The notes under the pieces were generated by a model. It did no database searches. It saw nothing but the letters and a program-made list of their open reading frames with translations, and had not been told where the DNA came from. Below, one piece after another: positions 9,911 to 17,083 of a stretch of DNA of 37,727 nucleotides. The number at the start of each line of letters is the position of its first letter. Position 1 is the first letter of the stretch. The position numbers and the translations under genes are program-made. Source of the stretch: Phycisphaerae bacterium (GTDB taxonomy: Bacteria; Planctomycetota; Phycisphaerae; UBA1845); contig JAJDDZ010000043.1 of NCBI GenBank assembly GCA_029260025.1, positions 1-37,727 of the forward strand. Reading direction: 5' to 3'.

Positions 9911-10659
9911 CCCTTCGCCAGCTCTGCAACGACGTCGTCGGGAATGTCGGCGTTGGAGTAAACCTCGTCAACGTCGTCCTGGTCCTCAAGGCCTTCCACC
10001 AGACGTAATACTTTTTTCGCCGTGAGAAGGTCAAGTTCAATCGTGTTGTCGGCGATCATCGCAAGCTCGGCAGACTGAATCGTGAGACTTGCCTCCTCGA
10101 TCGCCTTACGAACATTTTCAAACGCGTCGGTACTGCTGATCACTTCATGCGCCGCCTCAGATGAAGACACATCGTCCGCCCCTGCTTCCAGCGCGATTTC
10201 CATCAGGCGGTCTTCCTCAACCGCATCCGATTCGAGAACGATGACGCCCTTCTGGGCAAACTGAAAGGCAACACAGTTGGGCGATCCGAGATTTCCGCCC
10301 GCTTTTTCAAAAATCTTTTTGACCTCACCGCCGGTTCTATTCCGGTTGTCGGTCGTGGCCATGCACATGATCGCGACGCCGCCCGCACCATATCCCTCGT
10401 AAAGAATCTCCTCGTACGACTCGCCGTCCAGTTCGCCGGTTCCCTTTAGAATCGCCTTCTCGATCGTATCCTTGGGCATGTTCTCTTTTTTTGCTTTGTC
10501 GATGGCAAGGCGCAAGCGCGGATTGTCGTCAATATTCCCACCGCTCATCTTTGCGGAAATAGTGATCGCCTTGGCAAGCTTGCTCCAAACCTTGCTGCGC
10601 TTTTTGTCCGTCGCAGCCTTCTTGTGCTTGATTGTGGACCATTTCGAGTGACCGGACAC
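9907..10659 (-). CDS. yebC: YebC/PmpR family transcription/translation regulator
   Basis: The 250-aa protein has the invariant YebC N terminus SGHSKWSTIKHKKAATDKKR and the following family blocks: PRLRLAIDKAKKENMPKDTIE, YEGYGAGGVAIMC and GNLGSPNCVAFQF. Proteins of this family bind DNA as regulators in some species; recent work on relatives points to a ribosome role at polyproline stalls. The start is GTG at 10659, with AAGGAG 7 nt upstream located across the stop of the TPR gene. The gap to that gene is 11 bp, so the two form an operon with yebC second. The stop shares the CTAG palindrome with moaB. The length is normal. Confidence 0.95.
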   Translation of the reverse strand: MSGHSKWSTIKHKKAATDKKRSKVWSKLAKAITISAKMSGGNIDDNPRLRLAIDKAKKENMPKDTIEKAILKGTGELDGESYEEILYEGYGAGGVAIMCMATTDNRNRTGGEVKKIFEKAGGNLGSPNCVAFQFAQKGVIVLESDAVEEDRLMEIALEAGADDVSSSEAAHEVISSTDAFENVRKAIEEASLTIQSAELAMIADNTIELDLLTAKKVLRLVEGLEDQDDVDEVYSNADIPDDVVAELAKG

Positions 10660-10670
10660 TTTACTACTCC

Positions 10671-13600
10671 TTAGGCGTCATCGTCGCCCTTTTTGTTATT
10701 TGATTCTCCCCGCTTCACCGCCAGCGGGGCAATCTTCGGCGAACCTTTTGAACGAGCAGCCTCGATCTTAGAAGGCGTCTCTACCTTTACTCTTCGTTCG
10801 TCATCATTGACAAGATCATCGCCTTCGCGATCAGCGATCGACTCAACAGCCTTGGACCAATACCCGATCGCCTCTTCAACCGCGCCGAGTCGCCAGCAAG
10901 CATCGCCCAGGTGATCCATAATCACCGAATCGCCGCCCGTGCGGGCTCGGTCTGCACGTCTCAACCAAGTTCGAGCTTCACTAAATTCACCCTTCTTGTA
11001 AAGCAACCAACCGAACGTGTCCAGATAGGCTGCATTTGTTGGAATTCGACCCAGGGCGTAACGAACCAACGGTTCCGCTTTGTCAAGATAAATGCCGCGA
11101 TCGATCCACTGATACGCTAGATCGTTATTTCTTATTGGATCATTTGGGGCCAGAAGATGGACACGCTGCATCACATCAGCCGCTCTGTCGAAATGCCCCT
11201 GCCGGGTGTAACAGGTGGACAACAATAACAAGAACCTCGCTCGCAAACGAGGTTCGGTCGTCGCCTCAATCCATCCCGATAGCTCTTGCTCGGCTCGCTG
11301 ATACTGCTTGTCGAAGATCAGTTCTGTTACAAGCTGAAGCTGTAACACCGAGACTCGGTTCTGGATAACCTCATTTCGAAACGGATCATCGGGAAAGTAA
11401 ATAAGATCTTCGTCGCGCACGTCATCGCGCCAACGAGGCCCCCGACGCTCGACCCCGCCATGCAACACACCTATGGCTGCGTCTAGCAGCCTTTCCGCCA
11501 CTTCGACGCCATCGGAATATCGCTTTTCCGCGTTGAGCGCCCGAACCCAAAACCCCTGATACCAGCCGCGATTCCGCGTCTGCACGAGATGCGTCTGCGT
11601 CAGCGCCGAAGCCTCCTCAAACCTGTCCAGCAACACGAAGTGCAAGGCGAGAAGAGAAACCGTGTGATCATTCGCCGGGTCATCCTCTAACCATTCCAGC
11701 ATCAGTTGCTCTGCCCGATCAACACGACCAGCATCTCGCAGGCTACTGGTAGCGCCTTGCCTATTAAATTGCAAATTGGACGGATCAGTTTTCAACAGCT
11801 CATTGAAGATCTCCGCCGCCTCGGCGTACCGCTTCAATCGACTCAGCGCCCTCGCCAACCGGCGTTTTGAATCGGAATCATCGGAATCGCTTTCCACCCA
11901 ATTGCGTAGCGTCTTGAGCAACTCGTCGTCGGTCTCCTGAAGGGCGAGGACATCTTCGACGTCGTTGCGGAAAGCTTCGCGATCAAGCTGGGAGAGTTCC
12001 TTGTTTTCAAGCGGTTTGCGGGCAAGGGCAAGCGCTTTGTCATCCTGAAACAGCAACGTTTGCATACCGATCAACTCATGCCGCCAAGTGTGACGATTCG
12101 GATGATATCGCAATAGCTCTTCTAGGCGGCGGGTGCAAGACTCAAAGTCAAGCAAACTCCGCTCTGCCATCGCCAACCAAAAGGCAATATCGACCTGTGT
12201 CGGTTCAATCGCGAGCGCCTTCTCGAAAGCCGAACGACGATTGTCTCGTTCGTGCGTCGGATAGGTTTGAGCAATGGCGATCCAAGTCTCCGCATCTGGC
12301 GTCCCCTTGTCGAGCGCCTCAAGCAAGATTGCGCGCTGGGCTTCCAAGTCGCCAGCAATCTCCTTGTCCAATCTCACGCGGCACCGTGCAGCCACCGTCA
12401 AACTCTTCGTGCGGGCCTGCAATGCTTTGAAAGTCTCAGTGGCAAGGTCGTTCTTCTCGCCGCGAATATACGCTTCTCCTAGCAGTTCGCCAGCATCATC
12501 TCGATCGGGCTCTTTGTCTAGTAAGCTGCGTAGCAACTGCTGCGCCTTGAGGGGTTCGCGCACTCTTAAGTGCAGTCTTGCCATCGCCAGAATCGCCTCT
12601 GTTTTCTCTGGATCGAGTTGAGTAACAGCGCGATAGTTACGCATCGCCTGGGGTACGTCATCCAAGCGATCATGGATTTGCGCTCGGATCATCGCGAGGG
12701 CCGCGTTGTCCGTAACCTTGTCTTCATCGGAGTTACCGACGAGAGTTAACGCTTCGTCATAGCGATACTGCTTCAGATACAAACGTCCGAGCAAGATGCG
12801 CGTTGGTCCAAACTCGGGAGCCTCCGCCTTGCTTTTTTCCAGCAAAACCTCAGCATCTTTGGTTCGACCAATCGAGAGCGCAAGAGATCCACGGAGAAAG
12901 TGACCGATGTGATGATCGGCATGCCTCGCAGCATCGGCGAGTATCGATTCCACAGCCAATGGATCCGACGAAAGGGCAAGGATCGGTGCGCTGAGTACGT
13001 CAAATTGGTCCGGCGCCACGCGAATGCCATCCGCACACACGGCAAGTGCATCAGACCAACGCGAGTCAGCTAGAAGCATGTCCGTCAACCGCGACCGCGC
13101 CTTGTGAGCATCCTCGTTCGCTGAAACGAACGTCAAAAGCGTTTCAATCGCCTCTCCACGGCGACCTGTCTTAACGAGGACATCGGAAAGGGTCATCGCC
13201 AAACGCGGAACGTGCGGTTGGTCAACAAGGCGCCCGCGAAGATCGTCCAAAACACCATCCGGGTTTCCGGTCTTGGCGTAAATACCGATCAGAAGGGAAA
13301 TAAACTCATCATCGAACGCCGGGACTCTTCGCGCGGCGGCCAGAGCATCGCCATGTTTTCCCGCCCCCGCAAGCAGTCGGACATAACGACGACCAAGTGC
13401 CATATCGTCGGGGTTCGCGGTCACCAGATCAGTCAAGCTCGCAGCTGCCTCCGCAAGTCGACCGAGCTTCTCGAGAATCGATGCCCGTGCGTCTGCTGTC
13501 TTGCCGCCGTCGCGCGAAATAATGGCGGCGAGCTCGGTTGTCGTCGTACCTCTCGAACGGAGGGTCTGAGCAGCGGTAACGAGGTGATCGTATTGCAACA

Positions 13601-14234
13601 AGGCAGCCGTGAGATACCCCGATGTTCGAAGTAACTCCGCCAAGTGGTATCGCGTAAGTGCGGTCGTTTCTGCATCCCGCCCAAAATCAGAACATAAGAG
13701 CGCCGTACGGAATGCAACGAGGGCAGACTCTGCCAGATTGTCACGAAGTTGACACCGACCGTAGACGTATTGTGCGACGGCATCATCTGGGTTCCCCTCA
13801 AGAGCGCGTGCCGCGTGCGTCCGCGCCCTTTCGATATTCCCCGCACGCCAGTGTAACGTCGCTAGTACACGATGAACGTCAGGGTGGTCCGGGTCGAAAC
13901 GCAGCGCCCGTTCCAAGGCGATCGACGCCTCGGTGTATCTCTGTTGCGAGACAAGGTCGGTTGCATGAGTAACCTGCCGCTGCGATCGATCGGAAAGCAC
14001 ACCGAGGCCCGCGGTTCTTTTTGGTGCCTCGATCGGTGGCTTCAGTTCGTTGAGCGTCGCCAACGCCCGCGCGGGATCAACGCCTTCCGCAAGTCGCCCG
14101 GCCAAGGGAACTGCAGACCCCGAAGAAGCAGTGGATCCGTCATCCGAAACGCATGCGCCGACAGTTGCAAGCGCAAGACACCCGTGCACAAGCGTCAGGC
14201 ACACCAGTTTGTGACTCAAAGAATAAAGTTTCAT
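10671..14234 (-). CDS. Large TPR-repeat lipoprotein
   Basis: The protein has 1187 aa and opens with a lipoprotein signal peptide ending TVGAC (Cys28). Nearly the whole mature chain is made of tetratricopeptide-like helical hairpins. Examples are the region with RYTEASIALERALRFDPDHP at about 95-115, and later GNIERARTHAARALEGNPDDA and FSEARTWLRRADRA. A charged, lysine-containing tail ends in KKGDDDA. TPR superhelices are protein-binding scaffolds. The lipid anchor places this one at a membrane, presumably facing the periplasm, where it could organise an envelope assembly or secretion complex; the partner is unknown. The start ATG 14234 has GAGGG about 8 nt upstream. yebC follows by 11 bp. No peptidase or catalytic domain is visible. 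Confidence 0.85.
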   Translation of the reverse strand: MKLYSLSHKLVCLTLVHGCLALATVGACVSDDGSTASSGSAVPLAGRLAEGVDPARALATLNELKPPIEAPKRTAGLGVLSDRSQRQVTHATDLVSQQRYTEASIALERALRFDPDHPDVHRVLATLHWRAGNIERARTHAARALEGNPDDAVAQYVYGRCQLRDNLAESALVAFRTALLCSDFGRDAETTALTRYHLAELLRTSGYLTAALLQYDHLVTAAQTLRSRGTTTTELAAIISRDGGKTADARASILEKLGRLAEAAASLTDLVTANPDDMALGRRYVRLLAGAGKHGDALAAARRVPAFDDEFISLLIGIYAKTGNPDGVLDDLRGRLVDQPHVPRLAMTLSDVLVKTGRRGEAIETLLTFVSANEDAHKARSRLTDMLLADSRWSDALAVCADGIRVAPDQFDVLSAPILALSSDPLAVESILADAARHADHHIGHFLRGSLALSIGRTKDAEVLLEKSKAEAPEFGPTRILLGRLYLKQYRYDEALTLVGNSDEDKVTDNAALAMIRAQIHDRLDDVPQAMRNYRAVTQLDPEKTEAILAMARLHLRVREPLKAQQLLRSLLDKEPDRDDAGELLGEAYIRGEKNDLATETFKALQARTKSLTVAARCRVRLDKEIAGDLEAQRAILLEALDKGTPDAETWIAIAQTYPTHERDNRRSAFEKALAIEPTQVDIAFWLAMAERSLLDFESCTRRLEELLRYHPNRHTWRHELIGMQTLLFQDDKALALARKPLENKELSQLDREAFRNDVEDVLALQETDDELLKTLRNWVESDSDDSDSKRRLARALSRLKRYAEAAEIFNELLKTDPSNLQFNRQGATSSLRDAGRVDRAEQLMLEWLEDDPANDHTVSLLALHFVLLDRFEEASALTQTHLVQTRNRGWYQGFWVRALNAEKRYSDGVEVAERLLDAAIGVLHGGVERRGPRWRDDVRDEDLIYFPDDPFRNEVIQNRVSVLQLQLVTELIFDKQYQRAEQELSGWIEATTEPRLRARFLLLLSTCYTRQGHFDRAADVMQRVHLLAPNDPIRNNDLAYQWIDRGIYLDKAEPLVRYALGRIPTNAAYLDTFGWLLYKKGEFSEARTWLRRADRARTGGDSVIMDHLGDACWRLGAVEEAIGYWSKAVESIADREGDDLVNDDERRVKVETPSKIEAARSKGSPKIAPLAVKRGESNNKKGDDDA

Positions 14235-14374
14235 CCGTAGACCCTCGATTTCGCCCTGTGGAGATACTACACCCCGATGCGCCTAGGAATCGCCGAAAAT
14301 CATGCGTGACGATCTGTAGCGTGCGATTCTATCTGAAGATCGACCGTCTGACCGCCTCAGTCCAACTCTCGGAG

Positions 14375-15064
14375 CTACCCCTTTGATCCTGCCTTCTTGG
14401 CTGCTTTCTTCTTAGGAGCGGTCTTTTTCCTAACTTTCTTGCGCAACGTTTTCACGGACTTGGGAGTCGCCTTGAGAGTTTCTAGCACCAAGCAGGTTTC
14501 TTTCGCCTTGTCGGCCGCGACATGACGCTCTAGAAACGCCTGGACATCCGCGCGATTGGCAGACGGATGTACGAGGTCGCTTTCACGAAGAACCGCTAGG
14601 ACGCGATCGCCCACGGGGATCGCATGTCCGCCCAAACTCCACAAAATGACCGAGGCAGAAGCATATGCATCGATGCCGTCGAGCTGTTCAAAATAGTGCC
14701 TCGCTTCGCGCTTTCCAACCGTCTTGAGACGGTCGAGCGATACGACATGCTCCTGATTGTAAATCGCGTTCAGCGCACGAATCAGCTCACCACTGCGAAG
14801 CTCAGCCTGTGCGACCTGGTTCCCGATCACACGATGAATTTCCGAAGGATAAGAAGCTCGAACTTCGTTCCAATCGACCATCACCTCATTGAGTTTCTTG
14901 ATCGCGCGAGACGCCGGACCATCACCAGACTCAACCCCCAAGATCGCAGTCGCCAGGCGCTCGATCGGATCTGGCCACTCCGGAAGCTCCGGAATAGCTG
15001 CCCCTTGCTTCAGCTTTGTGTACGCTCGTTTGAATCTACCCGCGTATCGCGTCCCATCTTTCAT
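14375..15064 (-). CDS. HhH-GPD (endonuclease III fold) protein with lysine-rich tail
   Basis: The 229-aa protein resembles the helical core of endonuclease III/HhH-GPD DNA glycosylases. Helices occur in the right order, a helix-hairpin-helix-like segment FEQLDGIDAYASASVIL lies at about 125-141, and an aspartate in AIPVGDRVL (Asp153) sits where Nth has its catalytic Asp. The catalytic lysine of bifunctional Nth (LPGVGRKTA) appears replaced by Tyr (LDGIDAYAS). The four cysteines of the [4Fe-4S] loop are absent. The C terminus (205-229) is an Ala/Lys/Pro tail like histone H1 (KKTAPKKKAAKKA). The start overlaps the rbfA stop by 4 bp (ATGA), so it is the last gene of the nusA operon. Monofunctional glycosylase or structural DNA binder are both possible. 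Confidence 0.65.
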   Translation of the reverse strand: MKDGTRYAGRFKRAYTKLKQGAAIPELPEWPDPIERLATAILGVESGDGPASRAIKKLNEVMVDWNEVRASYPSEIHRVIGNQVAQAELRSGELIRALNAIYNQEHVVSLDRLKTVGKREARHYFEQLDGIDAYASASVILWSLGGHAIPVGDRVLAVLRESDLVHPSANRADVQAFLERHVAADKAKETCLVLETLKATPKSVKTLRKKVRKKTAPKKKAAKKAGSKG

Positions 15065-15540
15065 CGATTCACCTCATCTGGACCCTGGCCCGTCGGGTTG
15101 GTGTCGCGCTCGAGATCGGGAGCCGAGGGTTTTTCATCGCATCGATCCGCAATCTCACCGGCCACTGCCTCATTCTCGACGACGGTCTCGTCACGCTCGA
15201 CACGATTCGCCTCTATCTGCTCTAGTGTACGAATAACCCGCTTCTGTTGTTCATCAAGCTCCATGCGAAGCTCGGGACACTGCTTTAAGTTTAGTTCCTT
15301 GGCGACCATCCGTTGCAAGTACCCACGCGCGCTTTTCATCGCGGAGATCGTCTTGCGCTCGTCCGCCTCCCCCGTGGGAACCGTCACATAGACGATAGCC
15401 GTAAGGAGGTCTGGACCGACCTCAACACGACTAATCGTCGTTAGCGGAGCGATGCGCGGATCACTCAAGCGACGCGCAATCCCTTCGCTCACGATTTCTC
15501 GGATGGCGTTGGCTACTCTTTCCCTTCGATACTGCTTCAT
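15061..15540 (-). CDS. rbfA: Ribosome-binding factor A
   Basis: RbfA helps mature the 30S subunit at the 16S rRNA 5' end. The family features are the start MKQYRRERVANAIREIVSEGI, then DPRIAPLTTISRVEVGPDL and AIVYVTV (the KH-type fold), and the helix around RGYLQRMVAKELNLKQCPELRMELDE. A 45-residue acidic extension follows the KH core. Two starts are possible. ATG 15540 (159 aa) matches the usual N terminus. TTG 15570, used by the ORF track, adds ten residues and has AAGAGG about 7 nt upstream. I keep the ATG but cannot exclude the TTG. It follows ylxP closely and overlaps the HhH-GPD gene by ATGA. Confidence 0.92.
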   Translation of the reverse strand: MKQYRRERVANAIREIVSEGIARRLSDPRIAPLTTISRVEVGPDLLTAIVYVTVPTGEADERKTISAMKSARGYLQRMVAKELNLKQCPELRMELDEQQKRVIRTLEQIEANRVERDETVVENEAVAGEIADRCDEKPSAPDLERDTNPTGQGPDEVNR

Positions 15541-15581
15541 TGAATCTTCAAAACCTATCCGCACACGCAAGGCATGCCTCT

Positions 15582-15863
15582 TTAGTAAAACTCCCGCTCA
15601 TAATCGAGTAGGCTGACCATTCGAGCTTCGCGAACCATGTCAACCATCTGGTCGAACTGCGAGTGCATTGCTCGCGAATCGGTCGAAACCATCGCCAACC
15701 CAATCGTGCACCGCTTGTGAACGTCGTGGTGGTCCACCTCGGCGACCGAAACGTTGAACCGATCGCGAAGCTTCTGCTTAAGTCCCTTGATGGCATGCCG
15801 TTTGTCCTTCAACGACCGTGCTTCCAAGATCGCCAGATCGATCCGAAGGACGCCGACGATCAT
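15582..15863 (-). CDS. ylxP: DUF503/YlxP family protein
   Basis: This 93-aa protein shows the typical DUF503 pattern MIVGVLRIDLAILEARSLKDKRH, then IKGLKQKLRDRFNVSVAEVDHHD and a C-terminal strand region. In many bacteria this gene sits between infB and rbfA, exactly as here apart from one inserted gene. Its precise function is not settled; a role in ribosome assembly or RNA binding is assumed from its place. Its start codon overlaps the stop of the upstream Zn-ribbon gene by 4 bp (15860-15863, ATGA), which shows translational coupling. Confidence 0.9.
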   Translation of the reverse strand: MIVGVLRIDLAILEARSLKDKRHAIKGLKQKLRDRFNVSVAEVDHHDVHKRCTIGLAMVSTDSRAMHSQFDQMVDMVREARMVSLLDYEREFY

Positions 15864-16996
15864 GGCTCTGTCGTGTGAAGAACTCGCGCGGTCACATTGC
15901 CATTACGCGGATCAATCTTGAAAAGACGCGTCGTCTGATCGGCTGTCATGTAGGGAGCGATACCAACGCGTGATAGAAAGTCGATCACGAAACGCTGATC
16001 CGAAGCCGGAACACCATAAAAAGTAAGCTCGCCGCGTACATGCTGCTCATCAAAGCCGTACATTCTTGCCCGATCCGTATATCCGTGAAGAAGCGGTTCG
16101 AGAAGAAACGAATCGCTATCCGCAGTCTTCAAGCGAGGAAGAAACAACGACCGCACCGCCGCGAGGCCATCTTTCCCTACCGCCACCCCACGGTACTGCT
16201 TCACGAGATAGATCTGATCAACGGTTTCATCGACGAATGTACTAACAGCCCCATCTGGTAGAAAGAAAGATGAAGCAAGCTCTTGCCGCCGCGACTTAGA
16301 TGCACGCTCAATCGCGCGACGAAACGCCACATACTTATCGTAATGGGCAAGCCCAGGGTCGCTCAATTTCGGATGGTTCCAGGGAAAGGAAACCTCGACG
16401 ACATACGTACCCTCTTTGACGCGAGACGGCGCATCGTTCGCCCGAAACTGAACACACCGGGGGGCGTCTCGAACACGCCCGCCCTCGGGCAAATCGGTCT
16501 CTTCAATACAAGAAACCTGTGCACCATTAGGAATAGACGCAACCATCAGCCCACGCAGCACCTTAGAAGTTACCAATCCAAAGCGCCCTGGCGATTCCGT
16601 CTGGCGCACATCCGAAGTCGACGCTTGTGCCGTCGCCGCGTTCTTGCCGGCAAAACGATCCCGACGGACGTCTTCGTCGAACAGCGGGATCACGAACTTA
16701 CGGGCGACAACAATAATCACAACGATAACGCCGGCGATATAGCACAGTCGAAAAATGATCGCGAACGGGTTGAAATCCTTACGTCCGACAGGCTTTCGAA
16801 AAAGCGATCCGAGGAACCCGCCCTTTTTCGCCTCTTCCGCAGGAGTCTCAACATCGCGAAAGAGAAAACTCAGATCCGTATCGTTCGTCTCAGGAACGCC
16901 AGCGTTGCGACCGCAATAAGAACATCGCACGACGCCACCGGCGTCCTCGTCCTTCGCTCTAACCGTATGTCCGCAATCGGCTTTGAATTCGATCAT
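15860..16996 (-). CDS. Zn-ribbon single-pass membrane protein of unknown function
   Basis: I do not recognise the family. The 378-aa protein starts with a zinc-ribbon-like module (CGH, then CSYC about 15 residues later; Cys8, Cys25, Cys28). It continues with an acidic linker, one membrane segment at about 78-97 (FAIIFRLCYIAGVIVVIIVV) and a C-terminal globular part of about 260 residues with no evident catalytic motif. The topology suggests a cytoplasmic zinc module and an exported domain, or the reverse. The ORF track start at 17023 lacks a ribosome-binding site, whereas ATG 16996 has GGGGAG 9 nt upstream. It lies between infB and ylxP, an unusual insertion in this conserved operon, and overlaps ylxP by ATGA. 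Confidence 0.75.
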   Translation of the reverse strand: MIEFKADCGHTVRAKDEDAGGVVRCSYCGRNAGVPETNDTDLSFLFRDVETPAEEAKKGGFLGSLFRKPVGRKDFNPFAIIFRLCYIAGVIVVIIVVARKFVIPLFDEDVRRDRFAGKNAATAQASTSDVRQTESPGRFGLVTSKVLRGLMVASIPNGAQVSCIEETDLPEGGRVRDAPRCVQFRANDAPSRVKEGTYVVEVSFPWNHPKLSDPGLAHYDKYVAFRRAIERASKSRRQELASSFFLPDGAVSTFVDETVDQIYLVKQYRGVAVGKDGLAAVRSLFLPRLKTADSDSFLLEPLLHGYTDRARMYGFDEQHVRGELTFYGVPASDQRFVIDFLSRVGIAPYMTADQTTRLFKIDPRNGNVTARVLHTTEP

Positions 16997-17083
16997 CGCA
17001 TCACACTCCCCGACTGTGCTCATCCGACACAGCTGAACGGTTTCGACGTGTTCATTCTACGCGGACAACCAATCCCGCGCGAC

